Source: Oleomonas cavernae (GTDB lineage Bacteria > Pseudomonadota > Alphaproteobacteria > Zavarziniales > Zavarziniaceae). From it: DNA of 64,000 nucleotides. Made by a program: the position numbers and the translations under genes. Of the stretch, positions 1 through 9,248 are shown piece after piece (position 1 is the first letter of the stretch; every line of letters starts with the position of its first letter). The notes below the pieces were generated by a model that searched no databases, was not told the origin of the DNA, and worked only from the letters and a program-made list of their open reading frames with translations. Location: NCBI RefSeq assembly GCF_003590945.1, contig NZ_QYUK01000011.1, positions 4,062,909-4,126,908 of the forward strand, in the 5' to 3' direction.

Positions 1-1
1 C

Positions 2-427
2 CCCGATATCGAGATCCTGGAAACCCTGGAAAGTTCGGCGACCGTGCCCCTGGCCGCCGCCGCCCACGGTGTGGCACCGGGCCAGATCGCCAAGACCCTG
101 TCCCTGCGCCTGGGCGAGCAGGTGGTGCTGGTCGTCGCCCGCGGCGATGCCCGCCTGGACAACAAGAAATCCAAGGCTGCCTTCGGCGCCAAGCCGCGCA
201 TGCTCGACGCCCAGGAAGTGGCGGCCCTGACCGGCCATCCGGTGGGCGGCGTCTGCCCCTTCGGCCTGGCCACGCCGCTGCCGGTCTATTGCGACATCTC
301 GCTCAAAGCCTTCGACGAGGTGGTGCCCGCCGCCGGCTCGACCAACAGCGCCCTGCGCATCAATCCCGACCGGCTGGCCGACCTGGTCGAGGCCAAATGG
401 GTCGATGTCTGCCAGGACATCGGCTGA
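2..427 (+). CDS. YbaK/EbsC-type aminoacyl-tRNA deacylase (5'-truncated by window edge)
   Basis: The reading frame is open from the first bases of the window, so the true start lies upstream and only about 141 residues are present. The sequence matches the YbaK/ProX deacylase family: an early Ala-rich segment, a conserved lysine in the QIAKTL stretch, DARLDNKK, a VGGVCPFGL loop and a C-terminal GSTNSALRI segment before the closing helix. Members of this family hydrolyse mischarged tRNA (for example Cys-tRNA-Pro or Ala-tRNA-Pro) in trans in the cytoplasm. It ends 3 bp before truB and is likely co-transcribed with it. The exact tRNA substrate cannot be told from the sequence. Confidence 0.88.
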   Translation, partial: PDIEILETLESSATVPLAAAAHGVAPGQIAKTLSLRLGEQVVLVVARGDARLDNKKSKAAFGAKPRMLDAQEVAALTGHPVGGVCPFGLATPLPVYCDISLKAFDEVVPAAGSTNSALRINPDRLADLVEAKWVDVCQDIG

Positions 428-430
428 GGC

Positions 431-1366
431 ATGGCCGGCAAACGCAGCAAACGCATCGTCAACGGCTGGGTCATCCTGGACAAGCCCCTGGGGCCGACCT
501 CGACCCAGGCCCTGGGCAAGGTCCGCTGGGCCTTGAATGCGGCCAAGGGCGGCCATGGCGGCACCCTCGACCCGCTCGCCTCCGGCATTCTGCCGCTGGC
601 CTTCGGCGAGGCGACCAAGGCCCTGCCCTATGTCGTCGACGCCACCAAGACCTATCGCTTCACCGTCCGCTTCGGCGTGGAAACCACCACGCTGGATGCC
701 GAAGGCACGGTCACCCGGACCAGCGACCAGCGGCCCGAGACCGCGGCGATCGAGGCCGCACTGCCGGCCTTCCACGGCCTGATCGAGCAGGTCCCGCCGG
801 CCTTTTCGGCCATCAAGGTGGATGGCGAGCGCGCCTACGACCTGGCCCGGGCCGGCGAGGCGGTCGAACTGGCCGCCCGCCCGGTCGAAATCCTGGGCCT
901 GCGCATGCTCGACCGGCCCGATGCCGACCATGCCACCTTCGAGGTCGATTGCGGCAAGGGGACCTATGTCCGCTCGCTGGCGCGCGACATTTCGGCGGCG
1001 CTGGGCACGGTCGGCCATGTGGTGATGCTGCGGCGGACCCGGGTCGGGCCATTCGGCGAGGACATGGCGGTGAGCCTGGAGCGGGTCACGAATCTTGTGG
1101 AAAACGAGGGCGTTTTACTTCATACATCGCCCCCTGACGGCATTCTGCTGCCCGTCGTGACTGCGCTGGCCGACATCCCGGCGCTAGCCGTGACGGACGA
1201 AGACGCCCGAGCTCTGAAGGAGGGCCGGTCGATCGGAATGCCGGGCACCGTGCATCAGCGTGGTGAAGACAGCGTGGTTCGCCTGATGGCGCCACGCGGC
1301 CTCATCGCGTTGGGGCGGGTCGACGGCCCGCTTGTTCGCCCGGTGCGCGTTTTCAACCTTGATTGA
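431..1366 (+). CDS. truB: tRNA pseudouridine-55 synthase TruB
   Basis: A 311-residue protein of normal length for TruB. It carries the catalytic block [12 protein letters not shown], with the nucleophilic aspartate at about residue 47, followed by the family segments GEATK and [25 protein letters not shown] and YVRSLARDI come later, and a C-terminal PUA-like region of about 80 residues follows. TruB makes pseudouridine 55 in the T-loop of tRNAs. The ATG is 3 bp after the preceding stop, and the stop overlaps the leader of rpsO by a few bases. The truB-rpsO-pnp order is conserved in many bacteria. Confidence 0.97.
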   Translation: MAGKRSKRIVNGWVILDKPLGPTSTQALGKVRWALNAAKGGHGGTLDPLASGILPLAFGEATKALPYVVDATKTYRFTVRFGVETTTLDAEGTVTRTSDQRPETAAIEAALPAFHGLIEQVPPAFSAIKVDGERAYDLARAGEAVELAARPVEILGLRMLDRPDADHATFEVDCGKGTYVRSLARDISAALGTVGHVVMLRRTRVGPFGEDMAVSLERVTNLVENEGVLLHTSPPDGILLPVVTALADIPALAVTDEDARALKEGRSIGMPGTVHQRGEDSVVRLMAPRGLIALGRVDGPLVRPVRVFNLD

Positions 1367-1377
1367 GGAGATCCTCG

Positions 1378-1647
1378 ATGTCGATTGCTGCAGAGCGCAA
1401 AGTCGCTCTTGTCAAAGAGTACGCCACCCACGAGGGCGACACCGGTTCGCCGGAAGTACAGGTCGCGGTCCTGACGGAACGCATCGTCAACCTCACGGAA
1501 CATTTCAAGGCCCACAAGAAGGACAACCACTCGCGTCGTGGCCTTCTGATGATGGTGTCCCAGCGCCGCAGCCTGCTCGACTACCTCAAGCGCAAGGACG
1601 CCAAGCGCTATGAGGCACTGATCGGTCGCCTGGGCCTGCGTAAGTAA
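1378..1647 (+). CDS. rpsO: 30S ribosomal protein S15
   Basis: An 89-residue protein starting MSIAAERK, chosen over an in-frame ATG 15 bp upstream because a GAGGAG ribosome-binding site sits at the right distance before position 1378. It has the S15 hallmarks [32 protein letters not shown] and the C-terminal [20 protein letters not shown]15 binds 16S rRNA helices 20-22 early in 30S assembly. It lies 11 bp after truB and upstream of pnp. Confidence 0.98.
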   Translation: MSIAAERKVALVKEYATHEGDTGSPEVQVAVLTERIVNLTEHFKAHKKDNHSRRGLLMMVSQRRSLLDYLKRKDAKRYEALIGRLGLRK

Positions 1648-1695
1648 CGATTTCGGGCGGACGATGCGTAACGCGCTCCGCCCAACGGCCAAACG

Positions 1696-1747
1696 GGGCC
1701 CGGACAGGACACCGCTCTTTTAAGCAGCGGTGGCCCGGTCCGGGCCC
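1696..1747 (+). promoter_or_regulatory. rpsO-pnp leader hairpin (candidate PNPase autoregulation/RNase III site)
   Basis: In the 270-bp rpsO-pnp gap, GGGCCCGGAC at 1696-1705 pairs perfectly with GTCCGGGCCC at 1738-1747. Inside it is a second stem, CACCGCT with AGCGGTG. No T-run follows, so it is not a simple terminator. In E. coli a leader hairpin in this position is cut by RNase III and then used by PNPase to repress its own mRNA. The same role here is inference. Confidence 0.55.
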
Positions 1748-1917
1748 TTCGCTCATTCGGGGGGATGCCCGGAACATGCCGCGCGGGGCCTTTGTGGCCC
1801 GGGCGCGGTTCACCGGGTGCGCCGGCCAAGGCCGCCACCCACATGAAGGCGCGGGCGGCAGGGCCGTTCGCGAAGGGGGCCGGCGCAAGGGCGCAGGGCT
1901 CCTTGGAAGGAAGACAA

Positions 1918-4043
1918 ATGTTCACCATTCACCGCAAGGAACTGACCTGGGGTGGCCGCAAGCTGGTCCTGGAGACCGGCCGCATCGCGCGCCAGGCTGA
2001 CGGCGCCGTGCTCGTCCAATATGGCGACACCACCGTGCTGGTCACCGCTGTCGGCGCCAAGAGCCAGAAGCCCGGGATCGATTTCTTCCCGCTGACCGTC
2101 AACTACCAGGAAAAGGCCTATGCCGCGGGCAAGATCCCGGCGGCTTCTTCAAGCGCGAAGGCCGGCCGACCGAGAAGGAGACCCTGGTCTCCCGCCTGAT
2201 CGACCGCCCGATCCGCCCGCTCTTCGTCGAGGGCTTCCGCAACGAGACCCAGGTCGTCGCCACCGTGCTGTGCCACGACCTCGAGAACGATCCCGACATC
2301 GTCGCCATGATCGGCGCCTCGGCCGCCCTGACCATTTCGGGCCTGCCGTTCCTGGGCCCGATCGGCGGTGCCCGCGTGGGTTACATCAACGGCGAATACG
2401 TCCTCAACCCGACGCTCGAGGAAATCGAGAAGACCGATCTCGACCTGGTGGTCGCCGGTACGGGCGACGCCGTGCTGATGGTCGAGTCCGAGGCCAAGCA
2501 GCTCTCGGAAGAGATCATGCTGGGCGCCGTGATGTTCGGCCACCGCGAGATGCAGCCGGTGATCCAGGCGATCATCGAGCTGGCCGAAGCCGCCGCCAAG
2601 GAGCCCTGGGCCCTGCCGGAGGCGCCCGACGAGGCGGCCCTGGTCGCCAAGCTCAAGGACATCGCCGAGGCCGACCTGCGCGCCGCCTATGGCGTGCGCG
2701 AGAAGCAGGTGCGCTACGAGCAGGTGGGCGCGGCCAAGAAGAAGGCCGTCGCCGCCCTGGCCGAGGCAGGCTTCGACGCCGCCCGCGCCACCGAACAGTT
2801 CAAGGCGCTGGAATCGGAAATCGTCCGGGGTAACATCCTCGATCACGGCAGCCGCATCGACGGCCGCGACCTGGTGACCGTGCGCCCGATCCTGGCCGAG
2901 GTGGGCGTGCTGCCCCGCGCCCATGGCTCGGCCCTGTTCACCCGCGGCGAGACCCAGGCCCTGGTCGTGGCGACGCTCGGCACCGGCGACGACGAGCAGA
3001 TGATCGATGCCCTCGAGGGCACCTATCACGAACACTTCATGCTGCACTACAACTTCCCTCCCTACTCGGTGGGCGAAGTCGGCCGCATGGGCGCCACCGG
3101 CCGCCGCGAAGTCGGCCACGGCAAGCTGGCCTGGCGCGCCGTGCGCCCGGTCCTGCCGCCGAAGGACACCTTCCCCTACACCCTGCGCATCGTCTCGGAG
3201 ATCACCGAGTCCAACGGTTCGTCGTCGATGGCGACGGTCTGCGGCTCCTCGCTCGCCCTGATGGACGCGGCCGTGCCGCTGTCGACCCCGGTCGCCGGCA
3301 TCGCCATGGGCCTGATCAAGGAAGGCGAGCGCTTTGCCGTCCTGTCGGACATCCTGGGTGACGAGGATCACCTGGGCGACATGGACTTCAAGGTGGCGGG
3401 TTCGGAAAACGGCGTCACCTCGCTGCAGATGGACATCAAGATCACCGGCATCACCGAGGAGATCATGAAGGTCGCACTCACCCAGGCCAAGGCCGGGCGT
3501 CTGCACATCCTGGGCGAAATGGCCAAGGCGCTGACCGGTGCGCGCACCGAGGTCAACGAGTTCGCCCCGCGGATCGAGACCATCACGATCCCCAAGGACA
3601 AGATCCGCGAAGTGATCGGCACCGGCGGCAAGGTGATCCGCGAGATCGTCGAGAAGACCGGCGCCAAGGTGAACATCGAGGACGACGGCACGATCAAGAT
3701 CGCCGCCTCCGAGGCCAAGGCCATCGAAGCCGCGATCAAGTGGATCAACGGCATCGTCGCCGAGGCCAAGGTCGGCGAAGTCTATGACGGCAAGGTCGTG
3801 AAGGTCGTCGACTTCGGCGCCTTCGTGAACTTCATCGGTGCCAAGGACGGCCTCGTCCACATCTCGGAACTGGCGCCCAAGCGCGTCGCCAAGGTGTCGG
3901 ACGTGGTCAACGAGGGCGACGCCGTGAAGGTGAAGGTGCTGGGCATCGACGAGCGCGGCAAGATCCGCCTCTCCATGAAGGTCGTCGACCAGCAGACCGG
4001 CGCCGACATCAGCGCCCAGAAGGGCGAGGCGGAAGCCTCGTAG
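1918..4043 (+). CDS. pnp: Polyribonucleotide nucleotidyltransferase (PNPase), interrupted by one apparent frameshift
   Basis: PNPase is a phosphorolytic 3'-5' exoribonuclease of the degradosome. The start MFTIHRKEL has a GGAAGG ribosome-binding site. The frame of the first 74 or so codons breaks near 2138. There, AAGATCCCGGCGGCTTC lacks one G compared with the expected [12 protein letters not shown]. The rest continues in the next frame without loss. With one base restored the protein is 708 residues, the normal length. Domains after the break are the first RNase PH core, a helical domain, the second RNase PH core, a KH domain ([20 protein letters not shown], about 3588-3740) and an S1 domain (about 3773-3990). 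A sequencing or consensus error is more likely than a real lesion in this gene. Confidence 0.95.
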
Positions 4044-4064
4044 TTCTTCAGGCTCCACAATCGA

Positions 4065-4090
4065 AGGGCGGCCCTCAGGCCGCCCTTTTT
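4065..4090 (+). terminator. Rho-independent terminator after pnp
   Basis: AGGGCGGCC and GGCCGCCCT form a perfect 9-bp stem with a CTCA loop, followed by five T residues. It lies 22 bp after the pnp stop and closes the truB-rpsO-pnp unit. Confidence 0.9.
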
Positions 4091-4130
4091 GTTTGTGCCG
4101 CAGGCCTCGCACACCGCGAACCCTTCCCGC

Positions 4131-4160
4131 TAGACGAACACGCACGTATACACTTATAAG
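4131..4160 (+). promoter_or_regulatory. Candidate promoter of the four-gene membrane protein cluster
   Basis: TAGACG (4131-4136) and TATAAG (4155-4160) are separated by 18 bp and match the sigma-70 -35 and -10 boxes at 4/6 and 5/6. Transcription from here would begin near 4167. That argues for translation from 4194, which has AGGGGA before it, rather than the ATG at 4161. Confidence 0.4.
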
Positions 4161-4193
4161 ATGTTTTCATCAGGGATCGGGCAGGGGACAGGC

Positions 4194-4991
4194 ATGCAGG
4201 ATGGTTTCTCGGACGTCTTCACGTTTTCGATGCGTCAGATATCGCGCGTGGAGGTCATCGCCGCTGCCTTGTTGCAGGCGCTGACCAGTGCCGTCACGGT
4301 CGGCGTCGCCTGGGCCGTGCTGACCTACCAGGTCTCGCTGGTCGGCCGTCCGGAGCTCGACGTTACGTTGGCCTCCCTGCCCTTCAGCTTTCTCGCCGGC
4401 ATGGCGATGATCGCGCTGTTCTCGCGCCTCAATGGCCGCCTCTTCGGTCGCCCGTTTCCCGCCGGGGTGCTCGGCAGCGCGTGGCGTTACTTCAAGGCGA
4501 TCTTCGCCCTCATGCTGTTGATACTGGCCCTCACGGTGCCGATCGGGGTCATCGTCGTGGTGGCGTGGAAATTGGTACTGGACAGTGTTCCCGAGGGCGT
4601 GCTGGCCGTCCTGCCCGCCGCGTTCGGCTTCGTCCTGGCCTATGTGGTTTTCATCCGCTACATGCTGTTGCCGATCATGGTGATCTACGAAGGCAGGGTC
4701 TCGCTCGGCCGGGCAAAGGCCTTGATCGCCGGGCGGCGCGGGCGGGCCTTCGGCGTCGTGCTGGCAATCGGCCTGATCTCCTTCGCTGCCAACCTGCTGA
4801 CCTTGGCGGTGGCGGGCACCTTCATGCCCCCGGAGTTCGCGGTGCTCTTTGCCGGGCCCGTCGGCGCCCTGGCTTATGGGCCGATGACCGTGGCGGTTTC
4901 CGTTTTCTATTTCACCGGCGTCGAGCGGCTCAACGCGCCGGCATCGGAATCCGGACTGATCGAGTCGCCGGGGCCAGCGGTGACGGCATAA
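4194..4991 (+). CDS. Polytopic membrane protein, copy 1 of 4
   Basis: About 265 residues with around six hydrophobic segments and short charged loops. No enzymatic motif is recognised. A central loop reads PIMVIYEGRVSLGRA followed by ALIAGRRGRA, and this YE..-S..RA..L..G.R.R loop recurs in the next three proteins, marking them as paralogues. Start 4194 is chosen because AGGGGA lies 6 bp upstream. The first gene of the tandem group follows directly on the pnp terminator. The overall look resembles YciC-type or glycerophosphodiesterase-membrane-domain proteins, but that is only a resemblance. Function is unknown. Confidence 0.8.
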   Translation: MQDGFSDVFTFSMRQISRVEVIAAALLQALTSAVTVGVAWAVLTYQVSLVGRPELDVTLASLPFSFLAGMAMIALFSRLNGRLFGRPFPAGVLGSAWRYFKAIFALMLLILALTVPIGVIVVVAWKLVLDSVPEGVLAVLPAAFGFVLAYVVFIRYMLLPIMVIYEGRVSLGRAKALIAGRRGRAFGVVLAIGLISFAANLLTLAVAGTFMPPEFAVLFAGPVGALAYGPMTVAVSVFYFTGVERLNAPASESGLIESPGPAVTA

Positions 4992-5045
4992 CTCTGGGCA
5001 TTACAGGCCTGGACAGGGTTCGTGCCCAGGCCGAGGGAAGCAGGC

Positions 5046-5828
5046 ATGCCGGAAGATTTTTGGGCAGGAGTCGGGTTCGCGTTGCGGCAGGCGTTGCGCT
5101 GGGAAGTCATCGCCATCGCGATGGTGGAACTGCTGTGCACGGCGCTGGTCTATGCCGCCATGGTTGCGCACGGCGAGGAATATGCCTGGCTCGACGGGCG
5201 TGAAAGCGGCGAAGCAAAGCTGCTGGAATTCGGCCTGCGCCTGTCGTTCTCGCCGCTGACCATCGCCCTGCTGTCGCGGCTCAACCGCCGCATTTTCGAC
5301 CGGCCCTTTCCGGTCGGCCCGATACACGGCACGTTCCGGGCGCTGAAGGCCCAGATCCTCTTCGGGCTGGTCATGGCGTTCTGGATCCTGTTGCCGGTGG
5401 CCATCGGGATGCTGCTGATGAGCCGGCTGCCCCAAGGGCCATCGACCGAGACCATCGGTGCCGTGCTGGGGATCGGCGCCGTCGTGGTGGGCTTGTGGCT
5501 CATTCTCTCCAAGCTCTTGTACTTCCCGATGATCGTCTACGAGGGGCGCGGATCCTTCTTCCGGGCGCAGACCCTGCTCGAGGGTCGCCGCCTTCGGCTT
5601 GCGGCGATGATCGTCATTGTCCTGCTTGCCGGTTTCGCCTGGACCGCGGCCGTCGCTTTCGTCGGCTACGGCCCCTTCGGGCCGTTGTCGCTTATCGTGG
5701 CCGGCGGCGCCCTGGTCCTGCTCTACGGGCCGCTCGATGCCTTGTTCGTCGGCTTCTACCTGAACGGCTTGGCCAGGGAGGATGCCGAGAGGACAGTGTC
5801 GGGCGGCATGGTCGAAACGGTCTCTTAG
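5046..5828 (+). CDS. Polytopic membrane protein, copy 2 of 4
   Basis: 260 residues, again about six membrane segments. It shares with copy 1 the LSRLNRRIFDRPFPVGP segment (LFSRLNGRLFGRPFPAG in copy 1) and the loop PMIVYEGRGSFFRAQTLL then EGRRLR. Start ATG 5046 is preferred over the in-frame GTG at 5022 because a purine-rich GAGGGA lies upstream. The gene begins 54 bp after copy 1. Copies 1 and 2 look like the closest pair. Function unknown. Confidence 0.8.
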   Translation: MPEDFWAGVGFALRQALRWEVIAIAMVELLCTALVYAAMVAHGEEYAWLDGRESGEAKLLEFGLRLSFSPLTIALLSRLNRRIFDRPFPVGPIHGTFRALKAQILFGLVMAFWILLPVAIGMLLMSRLPQGPSTETIGAVLGIGAVVVGLWLILSKLLYFPMIVYEGRGSFFRAQTLLEGRRLRLAAMIVIVLLAGFAWTAAVAFVGYGPFGPLSLIVAGGALVLLYGPLDALFVGFYLNGLAREDAERTVSGGMVETVS

Positions 5829-5884
5829 TCATTTCTTCAGCTTTCGGCTGCACTTTCTTCACCGTTTCCCCCGGAGGCGTGGTG

Positions 5885-6679
5885 ATGCGTAAACCGACGA
5901 TTTTTGAACTGGTGGCCAGTGGTTTCCGCGGCGGCTTCAGCCGGAACGGGCTGATCGCGGCCCTGGCCATAACGCTGACATCGGTCCTGTTGCCGGCCCT
6001 CGCCTTCGGTACGGGCCTGGTCCATCAGCCGGCGCTGGGCGTGATCGACCCGGCTGTGATCATCCTCCAGCTCGCCACCGCGGTGCTGACAACGCTCACG
6101 TCGCAGCCGTTCCTGATCGGCATGGTCGAACATGTCTTCCGCCAGCCCTCGCCCATCACCACCCTGCGCGTGATCGCCCGCTACTGGCTCGGCACCTTCG
6201 CCTTGATCTTGACCGGCATCCTGCTCGGGATCGTTGTCGGCTTGGTCTTTCTTGCCTTGGCACAATTAGGGCCGGTCGGCCGCATTACAGGCTCCCTGCT
6301 GATCATCACCGCCTGTTTCTATTTCGGCCCGGGACTGCTGCTGATCTGGCCGATGGCCGTCTACGAGGAGCGATTCTCGCCCTTCCGAGCGTTCCAGGCG
6401 ATGAGGGGTTACCGCTGGCGCGCGTTTGCCAGCATCTTCCTGCTCATGCTGCCATTTTTTGTCCCGCTCTTTGCGACCGTCTTCGCCAACGGGCCGCAGG
6501 GCGCCATCCTGCTGTTTCTGACGCCGCCGCTTGGCTTGACACTGCTGCTCACATTCGCTTTCTCGATCGGGTCCGCCGGCAGCCTAGCCCTGGCCACCCA
6601 TCTCTACCTGTCACAGCGCGGCGACGCTTCGCCGGGCGCGGCGGCAATCCCGGCCTGGGATGCTACAGGGTTGTCCTAA
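5885..6679 (+). CDS. Polytopic membrane protein, copy 3 of 4
   Basis: 264 residues, starting at ATG 5885 behind a clear GGAGG at a 6-bp distance. An in-frame extension upstream overlaps copy 2 and is not coding. The shared loop reads PMAVYEERFSPFRAF then MRGYRWRA. It has about six hydrophobic segments and no catalytic motif. The short N-terminal FELVASGFRGGFSRN stretch before the first helix differs from copies 1 and 2. Function unknown. Confidence 0.78.
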   Translation: MRKPTIFELVASGFRGGFSRNGLIAALAITLTSVLLPALAFGTGLVHQPALGVIDPAVIILQLATAVLTTLTSQPFLIGMVEHVFRQPSPITTLRVIARYWLGTFALILTGILLGIVVGLVFLALAQLGPVGRITGSLLIITACFYFGPGLLLIWPMAVYEERFSPFRAFQAMRGYRWRAFASIFLLMLPFFVPLFATVFANGPQGAILLFLTPPLGLTLLLTFAFSIGSAGSLALATHLYLSQRGDASPGAAAIPAWDATGLS

Positions 6680-6733
6680 CGGGTGATCCGGGGTAGCAGG
6701 GTCGCCAACCCTTTGCACCCAAGCCCCGCCGCC

Positions 6734-7501
6734 ATGCCCCCCGTCACCCTCGCCCAGATGATCCAGGCTGCCTTCCGCGTGACGGGCGAGCGTGAATCGA
6801 TCCGCCTGGCGCTGCTCACCGGGCTGGTGCCCAACTTGGTCGGCTACCTGGGCGGCGTCTTCGGCGTGCAGTTCATCGGCCTGAGCCCGGAGCAGGCAAT
6901 ATTCACGGTCCTGCTGGGCGGCCTCGTCGGGCGCCTGGCCACCCTGCCCGCGACCGTGCGGGCGGGCGGCGACCTGCTGGCCCGGCGGCTGGACCGGGCC
7001 CCCGCCGTCGACCCGGCGGTTGCCATCGGCCGCGCCTTCCGGCTGTACGGCCTGTTTCTGGCCGCTGTTTCCACCACCATGGCCCTGTCGCTGATCGCTG
7101 CCTTGAGCCTGGGCGAGGGCGCCCTCAGCATGCTGGTCCAGCTCGCCCTGGTGGTGGTGACGGTCTATGTGATCCTGGGCTTCACTATGGCGCCCCAGGC
7201 CGTGTTCTACGAGGACGAGGCGACGGTCGCCCGCAGCTTCGCCATCATCAAGGGCGACCGGCCGCGCGTCGCCGCGTTCCTGCTGGTGATCACGCTGCCG
7301 TTTTTCTTCGCCGGCATACTGGTGACCGCCTTGGGCGGCAGCGACCCGGCCGAGCCGGTGGCCCTGGTGCTGTCCCTGGTGACCGGGTTCGTCATGGCCC
7401 TGTCGACCGGGCCCATGCTGGTCGGCCTGACCGTCTTCTACTTCGCCAAGCGCGGCGAGGCCCCGCCAGTCCTTATTGATCCGGCTGGGCCCAGAACTTG
7501 A
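6734..7501 (+). CDS. Polytopic membrane protein, copy 4 of 4
   Basis: 255 residues starting MPPVTLAQMIQAAF; an in-frame GTG at 6683 is a weaker alternative, and neither has a strong ribosome-binding site. It is the most diverged member of the group. It keeps the loop QAVFYEDEATVARSFAIIKG then DRPRVAA, and the same helix layout. Its last 29 bp overlap the 3' end of the TIR gene on the other strand, so the two genes converge. Function unknown. Confidence 0.75.
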   Translation: MPPVTLAQMIQAAFRVTGERESIRLALLTGLVPNLVGYLGGVFGVQFIGLSPEQAIFTVLLGGLVGRLATLPATVRAGGDLLARRLDRAPAVDPAVAIGRAFRLYGLFLAAVSTTMALSLIAALSLGEGALSMLVQLALVVVTVYVILGFTMAPQAVFYEDEATVARSFAIIKGDRPRVAAFLLVITLPFFFAGILVTALGGSDPAEPVALVLSLVTGFVMALSTGPMLVGLTVFYFAKRGEAPPVLIDPAGPRT

Positions 7502-9248
7502 TCACCTTCCAGCCGCCGCCGGATTCGCGCTTCAGCCAGGCCTGCTCGGTCACCCGGGCATCCGTGAAGACCGCATCGAACTGGACATAGGCATAGTCGC
7601 CCCTGGTGCTGTCGACCTCGGTCATGGTGAAGACCGTGGCCACGGTGCGCGACGACAGGTCGCCGCCGCGCATGCTCTGCACCTGATCGAACCAGTCGGT
7701 GGTATCGGGGGCCGGGCTGGCCATCACGCCCTTGTCGACCGTGCCGTTTTCCAGGCCCTGGAACAGGCGCGTGGCAACCCCCACGACCTGGTCGCGTTCC
7801 GCCGCGGTCAGGGCCCTGGCCGCTTCCGCATATTCGACATCGGCCAGCGCGTAACGCCCATCGTCCTGCTGGCGCAGGAAGATGCCGTCGGCCACGACCC
7901 CGCGGGCGGTCGTCGTCTCGGCCCGGATGTAGAGATAGGGGCCGTATTTGCCCGACTGGAACGGCGGTTCGGACAGATGGGCCACGGTCGTGACCACGCG
8001 GCTGCCGCCGCCGCGGCCGAACTGGCCGGTACGGGCATTGAAGACATCGATCACCGATTGGCGTGAAATCGTCTTCTTCAACGCCGGATCGAGCATCTCG
8101 TCATAGATCGCCGCGCCGTTGCCGGCATCGGCCAGGGCGAAGTAGCGCTCGTAGGCGGCGCGCGCATCGGCCGGCACCGTCGGGGCCGGCGCGCTGGGCG
8201 ACAGCGGCGGCGGGGGCGGCAGAACCGGCGGCGGCGGGGGCGAGACCGGGGGCGGCGGCGAGGCCGGCGGCGGTGGCGGCGAGGTCCAGCTCGACGGCGG
8301 CGGCGGGGGCGACGCGGGGGGCGATGCCGGCGGCGAGGCGGGTGGCGGCGGGCTGGCCGGCGTCAGTTCCGGGCCGGCCGCGACGACGGTGCCCGGGGTA
8401 TCGACAACCGGCTTGTCCTCCAGCATGGGCAGGACGACGAAATAGGTCAGCGCGCCGGCGATGCCGGCCAGGCCGACCAGGCCGCCGGCGACCAGGACAC
8501 CGTTGCCGCCGCGCTTGCGCTCGCCATCGGTTGGGGCCGCGGGCTTGACCGGCGTGGCCTTCTCGACCGCCGGCTTTTCCCGGGCAGGCGGGGGCGGCGG
8601 CGAATCGGCGCGCAGCGGCGTATCCGCGGCCGGGCCGATGCGATAGGCGTCGGCCGCGGGCGGCGGGGGCGAGGCCGGCTTGACGACCGGCGGGGGCGGG
8701 GGCGGGGGCGCCGTAACCGGCGGCGGCGGGGCTGCCGTCACCGGGGGCGCGGTCACCGGGGGTGGGGGCACGGGCGGCTGGCTCGTCGGCACCACCGTGC
8801 GGGGCGCGAACACCGTGCGATCGGCTTCCGGCGGCGGCTGCAGCGGCACATTCATGGTCGCCGAAATGCCGACCGCCAGGCGATCGAGATATTGGGTGAT
8901 GGGCGGCCGCCAGGCGTCGATCCACTGTTCCGAGGAAACGAAAAGCTCCAGCGCGCGGGCCGGCGTCACCTCGCGGATGCGCACCGTGAAGACGTTCTTG
9001 CCCTTGGAGACCGAGCGTTCGATCTCCTTGCGCACGAAAATCGACTTGTTCGAGTTCTCCGACAGCAGGAAGACGATGGCGCCGGCGGCGTCCAGCCCGT
9101 CGATGATCTGTTCGGCATATTCAGCGCCGGGACGGATGTCGCGCGGCGCGATGAAGCACTTGATGCCCCGCTGTTCGAGGTAGCTGGTAATCTGCTCCGC
9201 GAACTCCCGATCCTCGGACGCGTGGCTGATGAAGATCGGCGCACTCAT
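7473..9248 (-). CDS. Membrane-anchored TIR-domain protein with proline-rich linkers and two DUF4019-like domains
   Basis: 591 residues. Residues 1-130 form a TIR_2-type domain that begins APIFISHASEDREFA and has IAPRDIRPG, FLLSENSNKS and a glutamate near residue 75 (RKEIERS) at the position of the TIR catalytic Glu. A proline-rich region (about 150-225) follows. One membrane helix (about 250-271) and a second proline-rich linker (about 298-352) come next. The C-terminal 230 residues look like two tandem DUF4019-like units, each ending in Tyr-rich beta strands. With TIR inside, the C-terminus would be periplasmic. Bacterial TIR domains often cleave NAD+ in defence. Here no effector or nuclease partner is adjacent, so a signalling or stress role is equally possible. 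Confidence 0.85.
   Translation of the reverse strand: MSAPIFISHASEDREFAEQITSYLEQRGIKCFIAPRDIRPGAEYAEQIIDGLDAAGAIVFLLSENSNKSIFVRKEIERSVSKGKNVFTVRIREVTPARALELFVSSEQWIDAWRPPITQYLDRLAVGISATMNVPLQPPPEADRTVFAPRTVVPTSQPPVPPPPVTAPPVTAAPPPPVTAPPPPPPPVVKPASPPPPAADAYRIGPAADTPLRADSPPPPPAREKPAVEKATPVKPAAPTDGERKRGGNGVLVAGGLVGLAGIAGALTYFVVLPMLEDKPVVDTPGTVVAAGPELTPASPPPPASPPASPPASPPPPPSSWTSPPPPPASPPPPVSPPPPPVLPPPPPLSPSAPAPTVPADARAAYERYFALADAGNGAAIYDEMLDPALKKTISRQSVIDVFNARTGQFGRGGGSRVVTTVAHLSEPPFQSGKYGPYLYIRAETTTARGVVADGIFLRQQDDGRYALADVEYAEAARALTAAERDQVVGVATRLFQGLENGTVDKGVMASPAPDTTDWFDQVQSMRGGDLSSRTVATVFTMTEVDSTRGDYAYVQFDAVFTDARVTEQAWLKRESGGGWKVIKFWAQPDQ

Noticed and set aside
1648-1917. Small ORF from 1765 fused to the pnp start
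   Set aside because: It is an in-frame extension upstream of the true PNPase start, without a ribosome-binding site, and lies in the leader hairpin region.
2118-4145. Long open frame on the minus strand opposite pnp
   Set aside because: It is a mirror of the GC-rich pnp codons; it has low-complexity His/Asp/Leu content and no family sequence, while the plus strand has clear PNPase motifs.
8180-8800. G-rich tandem repeats on the plus strand
   Set aside because: They are the proline codons of the two Pro-rich linkers of the TIR protein, not an independent repeat array.
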